Shown here: positions 39,949 through 57,949 of the stretch, in pieces
Position numbering within the stretch: position 1 is the stretch's first letter
How the letters are laid out: every line of letters begins with the position of its first letter
Source of the DNA: Plectrocnemia conspersa
Lineage: Eukaryota; Arthropoda; Insecta; Trichoptera; Polycentropodidae
Assembly: GCA_009617715.1 (NCBI GenBank)
Contig: VTFK01000049.1
Span: 62,001-126,000, forward strand
Reading direction: 5' to 3'
DNA: 64,000 bases
Program-made: the position numbers and the translations under genes
Notes under the pieces: generated by a model
Database searches by the model: none
What the model was told of the DNA's origin: nothing
What the model saw: only the letters and a program-made list of their open reading frames with translations

Positions 39949-39972
39949 AAATATTTCTCCCGCGCATTCAAC

Positions 39973-40165
<193 letters not shown>

Positions 40166-40229
40166 TGTGCATATTTGCAATATTTTAATTAGGTTTACTA
40201 GCAAAGAAAAGCTAAGTAAATATTTTAGG

Positions 40230-40400
40230 TTCAGCTCGTAAATGGCGATTTCGGAATTGATCTGAGCTGGGAGGACATGCCGAGTCGTTAAAGGAGGCGC
40301 CATTTTAATTACGGGCGTCGCCATTGCGCTCGTGACTAATTTCTCGGCTTCGCCATAACACCGGGCATCTTTTTAACGATGGAACTGAAAAACAATCCAT
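40230..40400. other. GC-richer non-coding patch
   Basis: Contains GGCGCCATTTTAATTACGGG and similar CpG-rich words but no open frame with splice signals. Its composition resembles the islands at 3.3, 46.7, 54.7 and 60 kb. Confidence 0.35.
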
Positions 40401-40465
40401 TTTTATAATCAGTTTTATCTGAATAACTATTTATCATCGCCAAAAGAAATATTATTAGTCAACTG

Positions 40466-40604
<139 letters not shown>

Positions 40605-40781
40605 AAAAAAAAGTCGTTCTGGGTTTTTTTTCTATTATTTAAAAATAGAGGAGCTGCATATTCCTTCTTTCTTCATTTTTTTATTTCTGCGCTTCATACA
40701 TTTCTAGTTATTTTCAGACATTTTTTTACCAGTAAAAATTCTCAGATTATTGTATGTCCCAGGACATAAGACGACATGCAA

Positions 40782-40821
40782 GTAGGGAATTTCTGAAGAC
40801 AATTTTTCAGAAATTCCCTAC
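40782..40821. repeat. perfect 16-bp hairpin just before a (TA)n array
   Basis: GTAGGGAATTTCTGAA (40782-40797) and TTCAGAAATTCCCTAC (40806-40821) pair perfectly around eight bases. A small TATGTCC-ca-GGACATA hairpin precedes it near 40753-40768. Confidence 0.9.
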
Positions 40822-40832
40822 ATTTTTAACTT

Positions 40833-45179
<4,347 letters not shown>

Positions 45180-45675
45180 GCGTGTCTGTCATTAGCAGGT
45201 CCGTCGAGCCGTTCCGGTTTATCCAGTATATCCATCCGGGATTACCGGCAACATATCAATCAACTTTGGTGACAGTGATGAATGTCTGGCCGGCCGTTGT
45301 CCGGTTCTCCCCATGTATGAGAAAAAGTCGACAAGTTAAAGATATGTGTTCGTATTGCGTGGCACCGACGCCTTCATATCTCACAGCAGATGACAGATGC
45401 GATTTTTTAGAAAAAACATAAATTTGCGGTCGATCAAGTTCAGTCAGTTGTTTATTTATTAATTTATTATTTATTTAATGTTCGGATCTGCATTGGAAAC
45501 CAAAAACCTTAAATCGTGATCGATATTTTGTTTTATGACAAGTAATTTTTGAAAGCCAGTTTCATATAACTATGTCTATGAGAGACTGAGAGAGTACGCG
45601 ATCTGCGTCGCGTCTTGGCACGTCACTGGCTGTCTTCTATTCACTCTCGCAGCCGTCACAAAAATATATAAAATA
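45180..45675. repeat. dispersed repeat family R1, copy 2
   Basis: Matches 29701-30055 but is split by about 155 extra AT-rich bases (45428-45580) between the GATGCGATTTTTTAGAAAAAAC block and the GAGAGACTGAGAGAGTACGC block. It ends with the same GCAGCCGTCACAAAAAT and A/T tail. The overlapping 79-codon plus-strand frame (45182-45421) is not a recognised protein, and its counterpart in copy 1 is disrupted. Confidence 0.75.
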
Positions 45676-48600
45676 TTTATAATATATTTTATTTTGATAT
45701 TTGACTGGTAATAAATTCTTGTTCAATCAATATATTTTAAAATTAATTATATTATTTTTGATGAAACAAAGCTTATTATTTTTTTTTAATTTTGCAACAA
45801 AAAAAATACAGTTTACGCATCTTAGCTTAAATTGCATCTGTAATTAAAGCTAAGGTAAAATCTAATTGCAAAATAGGCATTCAATAAACTATGTAGAAAG
45901 CCTAAAAAAATCAAAAACTACTTTTATTCAAGTAAAGTATTAAAAAAATAGAATAAGTACAAGGATTGTCGTTTACTAGAATGGTCAAACGGTGATATGT
46001 TCAATCTTGAAAAGCAACTTTGTGCGAAAATTTACGATGCCATCGATCGAACTGGAGAGCATTTTCCAAACGGAAAACGGTTCCCAAGGCGTCGACCCTG
46101 TCGTCACAGTTTCATGGTTAAAATTTAACCGTCTTTCAAGTGTAGGCGACCGATATCCGCCGTTAAATACCCGTTTAACGCCGCATTCGTGTCGGCTAAT
46201 AAACCCTAATAATATGGATCGTAACATAAACATAAGCTATAAATTGTACGATGTTACATATTACAAATTATGTATATTGAGCACACATCAATAAGTTTGC
46301 GCATAATTCAAGTTATGGTGTATCACGAACACAGCTTTTAAATTATTAATAATACTTAATACAAAGTTTTTCATTATCAATAAAAAATAAATTTTAATTG
46401 ATAATATAAAAAATTATAAAATATAATAAAACTTTGATGAATATTAACTTCGATGATATATAAAAGTGATAATATATTCAAATGACTAGGGATCCGTTGA
46501 TATGCAACGTAATTTTAAACAGCATTTTATATCCGTTGCTGTGTTAACATTTTCCCCCGTTGTTTTTTCAAGCTTTAAATTATTCGGAACTATTTATTTG
46601 CAGAGATTTTCTTTTCAGATTCCGCAACAATATAAAGGAGCTTTTCTCCCTCGCAGCCGGAAAATGCGGAAAACCCGGCAACTAATAATGAGCCAGCGAC
46701 AAAGAGATATGTATGTGGGCCCCTCGATATCGCCCCTTTGAATTTTTATTACTCTTTTAATTTCGACCGAGAGGGAGACTTAGCGATTCGATATTAAAAA
46801 AGGGAAAGAGAGAAACGAAAAGATTTTTTTATTTTACGGGAATCCCTTCCGGGAAAACTCCATCGGAATGTATAATCAGATTGATCGCTTTGTTTTCGGT
46901 CGTTACCATAACACGTTCGGAATTTTCGTAACTCGGTTACGTTTTTCTCGAACGAAAGTTAATAGCGTTTTTCTCGTGAACGGTTTCGAATGCGTTTGAC
47001 CTTTGAAAGCGTAGAATTTATAATATTTGTTTGAAAATTTATTCAGTTTTTTTATTCAGAGTCTTAATACCGTCGATAATTTGTTTCAGCGATACTTAAT
47101 TTAATCGGATTTGAAGCTGTCAAAGAAAATGTATATTCAAACTAAAATAAAATATGTAACATTTTTAGTAAGTTAGTTAAAAGACTAAATCAGTAATTTT
47201 AAAAGCATTTTATGATACACATTTTTTTATATAAATATATTTTTTCGTGCATATACCATCGATTAATATTTAATGGTAATGAAAAATTACTACACCTAAG
47301 CATTTCCCTGGAAAACTCACGATTTTATGCTTAAGTTAACAATCATAGATAGATAGATGAATATTCTCAATAGCCTAATATATTTCATTGTGTTTGTCAA
47401 ATATGCCATAACCGACATTTTTGACGCAAGCTTTCGCTAATTTGGAATGCATACGCTTGCTATTGAAATTAACATTTTGCTTTTGTATTCAAACGTTGAA
47501 TAATGAACAGTGTACGCCATTAACGACTGATTGCGCAATCATTTTGTAATCCAAGATACAGGATGGTTATTTAAAGTTAAAAGTAATATTTATTTTATAT
47601 TTATTTTTGTGTTAAATAAGCTGCTTATATATATAAAAATATATATATATTAATAAAAGTGTAGCTTGAATGAGCTCAAAATATAGTAAAAGTTTTGAAA
47701 TGCTTATATATTATAAACAAGAGTGAACATGTCTAATAAAAATATTGCTCGTATGCATTATATAATGCAAAACCAATTTCTACGCTTGTGTGAAATACAT
47801 ATATTACTGTCCGGAGCATGGAATTGCTTTATTTGCGGGTGTATAAATTTCTATACCAGCGAAAATGATGCCACAAAGTGTAATAAATCTGGAGAAAAAA
47901 TCTAGATATGATGTGCTATGAAGTATTTCAAAACATACCTTGGTAAAATTCCATTATTTATAATGCGTTTGGTGAAATACTCGGTATAAATAAAAAATGG
48001 CCGTGAGTAAAAAAATCAATATTTTAATAATTTACTGTTGTAATATTTATATATGTATTAAAATAATAAAATAACATATTTGTTTCATATAAATTGAGAT
48101 GTCTGTTTTTATAAAATACAACAATATTTAGTCAGTTCATGAATATTTATATTTAAGTTTGCATTATTGACATTGAAATTATACAGTGAAGTAAAAATTT
48201 CATATCTTTAAATGTTCAATACTAAATGATTTCAGGTGAGACCTATTATGTACAAATATTTTATATAAGCTCAGATTGCTTTGGTTTTAAAAATAATATT
48301 ATAATATAATATACGGAATAAAAAAGGCTGTAATAATTAGGTATATTTCTGTATATGAAAGTATGTATGCAAAAAGTTTATTTTTATCAGCTTTAAAATA
48401 TTTTAGATTTTTCTATAAATTTGTAAACGAATTTTTTTATCTAAAAGTTTTTTCCTTCACACCATTTCTCTAAGATTATTTTTAATGAATTATTGACTTT
48501 TTAAAATTATTAATATAATATAAAAATAACGAATTACTAAGAAATTTAGTTGATATTAATTAATTAAGTTTAATTTTGTCCTATTTAAGTTTTATTATAA

Positions 48601-49860
48601 AATATTTTTATTCTCGAAATTTTTTAAACGGAATTTTAAAGTTTTAAATAACAGCCATTTTGAAACTAGATGACATATTGGACTGTCTAACTAAATTAGC
48701 CAATATATTTTTTTAGAACATATCTCATGTCAATATGATTGAAACTACAACAGTTATCGTGTCTCATGTGAAATACACAAAAACGCTTTTTCAATTACAA
48801 TTTATTGTTTAAAATTTACTTTTTTCTCCTAATTTCTTAACAATAATTTTTTATTGAATTTTTCGGAGAGAGCTCCTAACAGCACTCTCCACTAAGACTG
48901 CAGCCCACAGAGCTACTTCACAGATCGAGGCCCACCTTAGAGTGTCAGATATTCAAAATAATTAATTATTTGTTTGTGGTATTATCTGTGAAGGCAATGT
49001 TTATATATTACAGAGGCAGAATACTATCTACATAGTTTTAAAATAATATAGACTGTAAAGAAAATAGGAACATATTAATGTAAGCATATCAAAATAGATA
49101 TCAAACCGAAACCAACAAATATTGAATTATTAATGAAAAGGCAAAGAGGCCGACATGAAAACGTCTACTATAAAATAATTACAAATATAAATGATTTAGA
49201 TACCGGTTTATATAAATATAAATTGAATAGGGTAGGGAGTGGAGGGGATAGCAGTATCAGCTACACAGTAAACAAAATGTTACCATAATGTATTACCATA
49301 TATCGTATTGGATACAAATTGTATTTCGATTTCGGATGGGCGGGTCGACCCAGGATTTGACCCTTGAACACTCGCGTGTATACATACATACATATACATT
49401 ATATAAAGTGTTTAGAAAAACAGAAGGGATACATCCGCAGCGTTCTAGTGCCGTCGGTTGAGCGCCGCTTATACAATTTATTTATTTATTCTGGCGTGCT
49501 TGAGCGAGGCCGATTTAGTAGATGATGCGTGAAATCTTTCGCTGATGTTAGTATACTTGATACGAGATTAAGAACGATAGATGTTTCACATAACGCTGTA
49601 TACATTCAAGGTTTTAAAATCATGAAAAGACTAATTTTCAGATCTTACACCGATTTAATTTAGAAAATTTGGATCTCTCGTTAAGAATTCTTTACATGAA
49701 CCCATGTCACTTTTGTAAATCTCATTTTTTGTCTATTTTCGACAGTTTTATCTAATATGCGTAGGAACATTCACACACATACACACATGTTTGCTTTATA
49801 CATCCCAGGCATATTTCATATTCTATCGATTTCCCATGCAATAGATACGGAATGAACGTG
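45676..49860. other. AT-rich region with GC-richer islands, no supported gene
   Basis: Islands at 46000-46230 and 46640-47000 are CpG-rich with short overlapping open frames on both strands (for example 45985-46233 minus and 45992-46294 plus) but no recognisable domain. The remainder is low-complexity AT-rich DNA. The open stretch 47723-47905 ends in a Cys-containing peptide without a known motif. Confidence 0.45.
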
Positions 49861-49869
49861 TTCGCTCGC

Positions 49870-50400
49870 CGACATGAATAATTCAGTGGAAAATTTTTAT
49901 CTCGCACTATTGAATATCTACTTTACGAATTTTTTTCTTCCTTGCTCGGTTGTAAAAATGAATGCCGTCTCCTTTTTTTCGTAATTAAAATTAAGCCTGC
50001 CACCATTCGATTCGACCCTGACTTTATCAGACACTAAGCGCATAGCAAAATATCTAAAAGAACTTGTCAATAAAAATTTTTGTATTGAAGCAGCAATAAC
50101 TAAAATTTTTAAATTCCCTCGATTTTTTAAAAATATCGTTAAAAAAATATTCACAGGATACTGTTTAATTATAATATGCAAATTTATTATTAATAGCATA
50201 TCGAATGCTAATAATAATAAATTTGCGCTTTTATAAATAATTCAGTAAAAAATGTTTGTACCGCACTATTGTATGTCAACTTTGCTAAAAGCGAATGGTT
50301 GTAAAAACTAATTCTGGCTCTGTCTTCTCGCAATTAAGTCGAGGTCTGCGACCTACCGATTCGACCCTGGCGCTCTGAGTCACTTAAGCGCATAATAAAA
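49870..50400. repeat. diverged local tandem duplication
   Basis: The block ATAATTCAGTGGAAAATTTTTATCTCGCACTATTG... (from about 49876), with GATTCGACCCTG (about 50010) and CTAAGCGCATA, recurs diverged from about 50239 (ATAATTCAGTAAAAAATG..., GATTCGACCCTG near 50360, TTAAGCGCATAATA). The period is about 350 bp. No coding content was recognised. Confidence 0.65.
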
Positions 50401-50851
50401 CACTGCAGATTAGGAGAGCTACGTCAATTTGTCAGGACGACGGTCGGGTCCTTTTAAAATTGTCAGCTTACAATGAAAATGGAGCGAAGTTGTCTTTATG
50501 GGGCAATTTCGGGACTTAATTAATCACTTTGTGACCTTGTCTTCTCATAATTTCCTTAATGGGGACACCTAAAAACCTATTTAAGAATCGATCGGCACGA
50601 AAGAATATAATTGCTTTTTTGCAAATGCGTATGTATATGTGCTTTGGAAAGTAAAAACCCATTAGGATTAGCTACATATGTATATTAACTCCATTTGAAA
50701 ATAATTCTCGTTGAACTAATCGAATATTTTTTTTATAAGTAGTTATAAATATTTAAACAATATATGCTGAATTACCATAGTAGATTATTATGATATAATT
50801 GCTCTAAACTATATTTATGCATTTTAAAAATAAATAAAGTTAATTTTATAA

Positions 50852-51205
50852 ATGGATAGAAAAATATATGTTATTAGTTTAATAAAAACATATATTTTCT
50901 TGGCTATTTTAAATTATATTATCCTTAAGATTACGTTTCTTTTAATAGCAATATTTATTAAATTCAATTCTAAAATACTAAAACATCTGTCAATACTTCT
51001 ACAACTAGTAAATCTATTTTTATTTAAAACTACTCTCATTGCGCTATTTTGTAATTTTTGCACAATCGTTTTATTTAGTTTATTGATCATATATAATATT
51101 GTAAAAGAAGGTCAATATAATAGTATTGTAGATTATTTTTTTATGTTTATATTTAACAGCTTAACGCCCGCGGACTCGTATACGAGTCCGCGTTTTTTTC
51201 ATTAA
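50852..51205 (+). CDS. hypothetical small hydrophobic protein (117 aa), uncertain
   Basis: An ATG-started frame of 117 codons in otherwise stop-rich DNA. The product is strongly hydrophobic: one long segment at about residues 7-37 (ILNYIILKITFLLIAIFI) and a second at about 43-82 (ALFCNFCTIVLFSLLIIY), with few charges, so it would be a multi-pass membrane peptide. I recognise no family. The frame runs through the 24-bp palindrome at 51169-51192. AT-rich DNA favours Ile/Phe/Leu/Tyr readings, so this can be chance. There are no clear neighbours or splice sites. Confidence 0.25.
   Translation: MDRKIYVISLIKTYIFLAILNYIILKITFLLIAIFIKFNSKILKHLSILLQLVNLFLFKTTLIALFCNFCTIVLFSLLIIYNIVKEGQYNSIVDYFFMFIFNSLTPADSYTSPRFFH
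51169..51199 (+). other. perfect 24-bp palindrome followed by a T run
   Basis: CGCGGACTCGTA is followed immediately by its exact reverse complement (51181-51192) and then seven T residues. It looks like an intrinsic terminator or a pol III stop after a hairpin, but no bacterial genes or pol III promoter were found nearby. Confidence 0.6.
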
Positions 51206-52079
51206 GAAAAATACTGGGGTACCACCAAGTTTGTCTCTATATGATAATCAAAGATGCTAGTATACTATTTCTACGTACTATTAAAAGAAAAATAAATTAT
51301 ATTTTACTTCAAATTTTTGTAAAAAGTTTTTTTTTTGCAATATATGAAATTTATTTCATATAAAAAAAAATATATTTTATATTAAACTTCTAACAGAAAA
51401 AAATTTCAGGGTCAAAATGTCTGCCTAGGTAAACATAAAATCAATTAACAAAGTTTTTCAATCTAAAATGCTGTATGTTATTGTAAAATTAAAAAGTAAA
51501 ATCACTACGCTATATGTAGATAAATTAGATAGCACAGTAATCAAAGAACTTCCAAAAAATATCATCCATTAACTTACGAAATTTTAAAATTTCCTCACCA
51601 TTTGAAAAACCGCAATGATTCATAAATTAAAAAATCTATAGAAAAAAGCTACAATTCGGATAAATTATCGCAGTATTAGTTTATTGTAAAATAATTGAAA
51701 AAATAATATTATTAAATACAAACAATTAAAAGAATCTCAGAGGAATAAAATTATGAACGAATAAATACATATGTATTTTTCATTGCTAATATTTTGTGTA
51801 AATTGAAAATAGTTGCAATATTTACAAATTAGTTATTTATTATTTAATAATATGTATGTTTAAATGCTCCTATTTTTTTATGTAAACGATTTATGAAAAA
51901 TATCCGTTTATAATATAATATAGTAATTTGCACTCACCAAATTTTTCGACGTCCTTTTTCTGCTTACAACTGTCACGGACACAATTATTTTCACCATTAC
52001 ACTTATAAACCACACTATTACACTATATCACTATATATTTTTGTTATTTACACTTTTTTTTATCTATTTTAATATTTTT
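51206..52079. other. AT-rich region, nothing recognised
   Basis: A Cys-containing minus-strand reading near 51940-52010 may be a further remnant of the neighbouring piggyBac element's Cys-rich end, but this is not secure. Confidence 0.4.
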
Positions 52080-52760
52080 TAAACCTATAAAAACATTCGT
52101 CATTATGAAGAATCTTTCCTTATTCCATGTGCAGAACAAACACGATATTTTCTTCTAACACATATCTCCACACATTTTATTTTTATTGGCTGATGGTTTT
52201 ACAGTTTATCCAAAAGCCTCTCTGATGGATCGACAACACAAGCACGGTAAGATGTGGTAGAAACTGGTGAAATGTCTTCAGAATCAATAGATTCCACTGA
52301 ATTCTGCATGCATCCTTTAGCCATACTCAAAAGAAAATCTTTGAATTTAATTTTGCTGTTACGATTCAAATTCTGATAGACACTGAACGAAATAAATAAA
52401 AAACAACATTCGTTTGTTTATTCCGTTGTTATTTTTTAAATATTAGGTAACTATGTATTGATCGGCATGATCAACACTTCATATATTTATTACAGTCCAT
52501 TATAGATTGAGGCTTATATATTGTAAGGCGGTCGTTCTGGTTTTTTCCCGTGTCTCATCTGACTGTTATGCAAAGTAGATATAATTTTGAAACCTCTTTT
52601 CTTAATAGTTATCCAAATTTGGATAAGACTTTTCTGCCATGTTTCATCTGTAGGGGTCTTAATTTTATATTTTTGACATTCTGTCTTAATTTTTTACAAA
52701 AAGGTTGCATTTTCTTCGTCCATTTTGGGGTTATTGAAAATATTTTTTAAAATTAAAATC
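52080..52760 (-). mobile_element. piggyBac-like transposase relic
   Basis: Minus-strand translation across frameshifts gives, in order, FKIISTLHNS...GKKPERPPYNI (about 52520-52600) and then DCNKYMK...RNKQTNVVFYLF (about 52410-52500), where piggyBac transposases have DYNKYMGGVD...RTNKWWxxLFFYLF. Next come KIKFKDFLLSMAKGC and an ERLL remnant (52207-52380), then KYRVCSAHGIRKDSS (about 52090-52150), resembling the C-terminal Cys-rich domain. Stops and frameshifts are frequent. The TTAA target sites and terminal repeats were not located, so the limits are approximate. Confidence 0.8.
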
Positions 52761-55700
52761 ACAATCACTAAAGATCACTGAGAGAAGAACAATTTTCGCG
52801 ATACGTTTCGGTCAATAATACTGAAGAGACTAAATTTACTGCATTCTTTTGATTATAAAATATGTGTAATTCCCGAATTCGAGGTGCGTCATATTATCTA
52901 ATAGATTAATTTTCAAAAAATATATTTATGCGAAAAATCTCAATATATTTATGCGAAAAATCATAAGGAAGCTAAATACTAAATTTTAGTAAAATATCTT
53001 AATTGGTTTATAAGTTTTAGGGAATTTACTAAGAAAGATAATCGTTTGTCATTATTCTGCGAAATCGCCCGGCCACCAAGCAAAGTTCGGCAAAAACAAC
53101 CCGGGCGGTAAGCTGTTAACATATTTATCAGCGTATTTTTCTACTATTTTTTAATATACAATGTTGCTTAAAATTTTTTTTATCTACAGATACTTTGACA
53201 TTATAAAAGTGTTCTTTCTAAAAATATGTATTATACATTTATTTATAATATTAAATATATCATAAATATATATTATAAGCAACCTTGATTTTAATTTGGC
53301 ACACCGTGAGATATTATTTGTAATAAGCATAATTTATTTTTACCTTTTTTTTTGAATAATTATCAAACTATCTTAAAACTATTTCATTTATAGATATTTT
53401 CTTAAATTTCATTAGCATTATACTTCTGTCTATTGTTTTGAAAGCTCTCTGAAATCTAACCAATCATTGTAATGAAGTCAAATGGAATGTTTTTCTCTGA
53501 ATCCCGATTATTGTTCCCACAAAATGTTTTGTAAAAAATATAATCTTTTAATTGTTTGATTACTACTTTTTCCATAATTTTTCCATACAATATGTTTTAT
53601 GTAATCATGTAATAAGGTTAGATTTATGTTTAAATGATTTTTAGTCGATTCTGGCCACAGATTATAATTTAAAATCACATTTTTTTATTTTTGAATACAA
53701 AAAGTATCACAAAATCCTTTGTTCTGTTTCTTTTGGCAAATTCTAAAAATATTTATTATTTATCAAAAATAATTTAAATTTAAAGAAAAACTAAAATAAA
53801 AAAATAGGGTCACTCTTTTAATGATATTGAAAAATAGATCTTATTAATTTCTTAGAAATTAGTAAGTGGGTACAAAGTGCTTAAAATTATAAAATATAAT
53901 TTATAATGTATTTTTATTTTTTAGTCTTTAATGTAGGTTATTGTGGACACGATATCTGCGGTATTTTATTATTATCGTTTTTATATATGTTTTATTTAAT
54001 GTTTGAAATAAAATAAACGTTTAAGGCGTTGTGTGTGGGATTTTATACACTTGTCCAGCCTGGGCGAGGTTTTGCCTTCGTTAACTTTTTACAGCGACGG
54101 GCAATTACCACAATTTAGAGTTTTAATTTGTCTGTTTTTTTTTACTAAAATATTTTATGTTATATGCTAGGTTAAATATCTAGAAAGATATAAACTAATC
54201 ATTTTGAATTTCAATGTGTCATTAATATAATATAATATAATAGCACTTGCAGAAGGTATTGAACAGTCAATATAATGCTTTTAGCTAAAACTTATACTGC
54301 TACGTCGTAAATAGTATTTTAATTATGGCGCTTTTAACGCGTTTTAATTTGCCGTTAATCACATGTAGTCATTGATAGACTTAACGCATTAATGGTACTT
54401 TAATTCGACATATTTTTATGTATTGTACTGTTAAAGTCCATCTTAATTTATTTTAAATAATTAAAATTTAATTGAACGCCTTATTTATATTATATAATTG
54501 CCTCATGAATTTAATTTTATAGACAAACTGAAAATCTTATCTTTCCTGGACTAAAATGCACAGCAAGATAAATGAATAAAAATATACAATACATTATATT
54601 ATACGCTTTATTAACTGGAGAAACTTGCGCATTGTTTAACGGAAGGGAACCGCAATAAAGTGAAAACTTATTCCTCGGCTTTCAATTGAAGAAATCCACG
54701 CGGGATTAAATTCCGCCCGCGGCGCTTCCATTAAGGGACTATCCGTGAAAGGTGTTAATATTGTAATAGGTACAAAGGATTAGATTTACGGACGGCTATT
54801 GTTCTTCTTCGGCCCTATATTGCACATTCCGGGACATTGCCAGGTGCGACGTCGTTTTTGCTCTGGACGAATAATCAAAAGCTCGTTTACCGCAATTTGG
54901 AATTTGCCTAGGTGGTTAAACGTAAAATATACCTCAAAGCAAAATTATTTTTAGTAGAGGTAACGTTGTACTGATCTAAAATCAGTTCTCTGAATTCATG
55001 TCACCGCTTGCACTATTTATTATAATTTAGAAGTCATTCTAACATGACAATTCAGAACAAACGAAAATATTTCACACAATAGAAGATCTTGTGACCAAAC
55101 AATCGCGGTAATAATTGAGAATATTGCATGGACCACAGTTAGCGCATATGTTTTTAAACGTTAATAACCCATAAGTAGCGCTGAAAAAATACGCGTTGTT
55201 TGAAAAGGATACGCGTTAAAAAATACATTCGTTTATTTTTAAAGCGTATGCATATTTCGTTAGTGTATTCACGAAGAGATGCAATTAGCCCGCAAACATC
55301 CTAATCTGAGATTCGTAAAACTCATCATAAATAAAAAATGAAATAAAATAATAGTCAATAATCGAAATATTACAATTTTAAAATATTTATATTCGTCTTG
55401 ATACTATTGTTATTATTACAATATTTAAAAATATTGCTCTCGCAAGGATTAAGGCAGTAACACTATTTGTAGAACCTATACGTAATTCACCGGGATATTA
55501 TATATGAAAAAAAAATATAAAATCATAAGATTTCTTAAAATATGTCTTTTTAAGGGTTGATTTTTATTATATTAAGATCGCAATCGGTTTAACCGTAACG
55601 AAATTATTATTTTCATTCCCTTTAACAGCGAACCGTCACGCCAGACCTTTTACATAATTTCACTAGGTATTACCGAGAGTTTAATGAAGCGGAAAGGCTT

Positions 55701-56130
55701 TAAATTCCTAAATTTAATCGTCGCATCTAATCGCACTTTGAATTTTCTTTTAAAGGCTCATTAACTCTAGAATTTTCTCGCGTGCGTCGAAATTTCGTCT
55801 AAGATCATCAACCGCGTTAAGGTATGTTTTACGTAAGATTTAACGATAGCCAATTAAACGAAACCCACCTAATGTTGTGTACAGTAGCTATAGATTTTAG
55901 TAAAGCAAAAGAAAATTCTATAGCATATTTTCCATCTTCCATATCATTTTTATTCGTATTATCCCTTTTCTATCTTTTATATATAATGCTTGTATAGGAT
56001 AGACCGATATTTACGCGGCTTTATCCATTGTATTGTATTATACAATATATCTGAGAATATAGGCATATACAGTAATATATTAACTATATAGTCGATTGAG
56101 TTAGGTCAGCTGTTATATTACTTTTGGCAG
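52761..56130. other. AT-rich region with GC-richer islands, no supported gene
   Basis: Islands at 54600-54920 and 55560-55830 are CpG-rich but have no long open frame. Elsewhere it is low-complexity AT-rich DNA. Confidence 0.45.
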
Positions 56131-56137
56131 CCGGTCA

Positions 56138-56286
56138 AAAGAGCGTGCGTCAAATGAGCGCGGTCATATAAGCGCTGCGTCATAAGAGCGTTTACCAAAG
56201 TAGCGCTGTAACAAAATAGCGTGCGTCAAATGCGCAGAGAGACATATGAGCGCTTTAAAAAAGAGAGCACGTCATAAGAGCGCAAA
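56138..56286. repeat. degenerate ~15-16-bp tandem repeat (GCGTCAAAAGAGCG-like)
   Basis: About nine consecutive variants of a unit ending in (A/T)GAGCG or TAGCG: GGTCAAAAGAGCG, TGCGTCAAATGAGCG, CGGTCATATAAGCG, CTGCGTCATAAGAGCG, and so on to GTCATAAGAGCG. The spacing is 14-17 bases with one or two poorly matching units. It is CpG-containing in AT-rich surroundings. No neighbouring gene was seen. Confidence 0.75.
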
Positions 56287-57760
56287 AATACTTGGAGAAT
56301 ATCAAGTAATGAATATTTTAGGAATCAGGAATATAAAATTCACGAAATATAGGCGGTAAAATTAGTATTTTATGTGCCAGAGAATAATGACGATTAAAAT
56401 GATTAGTAAATGAAAACATTATTATTTATTAATCATTACGTAGATACGAAAGTATGGCTCCCCATCTCCATACATACGATATACATCAGTGAGATAAGAT
56501 TACTATAAATAATACTGTAAGATTTACAATATTTGACAAAATACCCTTTTTATCTATAACTAGCTTTGAATATCGCCCCAATATTTTTAGATATTATAAT
56601 TTGGAAGATAAAGATAGACATAAAATCTTGTGGTTTTTAAGAAAAATATTAAAAATAATCACTAAAATCGATTAATTAATTTTTTTGCAAAACAAGCACT
56701 ACAACATTTTAAAACAATGCTCAATGAAAAGATCAAATTCCTAAAAAGACTTACCAAACTCCAATCGACAATTATACATTAATTTCAGTGGAAGAAAAAA
56801 ATTGTAATTTCTTATTAGAAAACACGATACCTTGGAAATATGAAAATACTGTTATTCCCTAATGATTTTTGAAATTAAAACCATATTTGGATATACCAAA
56901 ATATTTAGGAATTTATTAAAACAGTTTTTAAAAAAATAATTAAATTTATCATAAAAAATGATTACATTAAAAGATTATTCTAAAACTTGAAACTTGTACA
57001 CGATTTAAAATTGGTAGAAATAGTCTTAGCATAGTAAATGCTCTTGCTGCACTACCAATCCAGAAAGTGTTTAAAATAAATGAAATTAAAAATGAAAATG
57101 AAAATTATATAAAAAAATTGTAGAATTTACAATTTTAAAAGGGGACCATATATACTCAAACTTATTTCTGAAACAATATTTTTATTAGGTTAAAAATAAT
57201 AATAATAAACTATTTTACTAATCTCTCTTAGTAAATTGATTAGTGATTTTATAAATCGATATATTATTCTATAGGTCTCTGGGTATCTGGACAGTAAATG
57301 GATCTCTTGGTGCAGAGGTACATATTATATTAGGCTGACAATATTTACTTCCGTCACTTCCTTAAACATCCATTATTATATCGTCATTCGAAATTATATG
57401 GATAATTTCTATAAATAAATCAATATATGTGTTTATAAATAATTAAAACACAGATTACTAATTCTGTTTAACATAACTTAGTAATTTACTAGCTCGAAAA
57501 TACATCAAATGTGTAGAGACTAATATTATTATTTGAGTTGCGGCTAAAAATGTCGATACCCAAGTCGATAGTTGGCAATCGCTGATTTTTATAGTGCGAG
57601 CGAGATAGCGAGCTTTGCTTGCATCTCGCTCTTTTTTTCCGTTATACTAAAATCTTTTTATTTCATAACAGACACACAATATTAAGTAAGAATTATGCAC
57701 AATTAGAGCATATAATCCCATATCATAAAAATATAGATACCCTTCGAAGGAAAAAATGAG
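56287..57760. other. AT-rich region, nothing recognised
   Basis: No supported gene. A patch at 57590-57640 (GCGAGCGAGATAGCGAGC) is slightly GC-richer and may be an element remnant. Confidence 0.4.
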
Positions 57761-57763
57761 TTT

Positions 57764-57793
57764 AATTGACACCGTAAATTATCGGTGTCAATT
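57764..57793. repeat. perfect 11-bp hairpin
   Basis: AATTGACACCG (57764-57774) and CGGTGTCAATT (57783-57793) pair around eight bases. No element boundary was recognised. Confidence 0.7.
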
Positions 57794-57949
57794 ATCGGTC
57801 TTAACACCACGCGAAACGACCATATTCCGATTAAAAATTTTACAATAAACTTATTATTAAGTTATTTGCATAAGTTCAAAATTGAATATAACTAAAATGT
57901 GTTTACTGGAACTTTTTTTACCATTAATAAATTAAAATTGGCAAAATTA

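Noticed and set aside
45182..45421. 79-codon frame as a gene
   Set aside because: It lies in a repeat family whose other copy (29.7 kb) is disrupted in the same frame.
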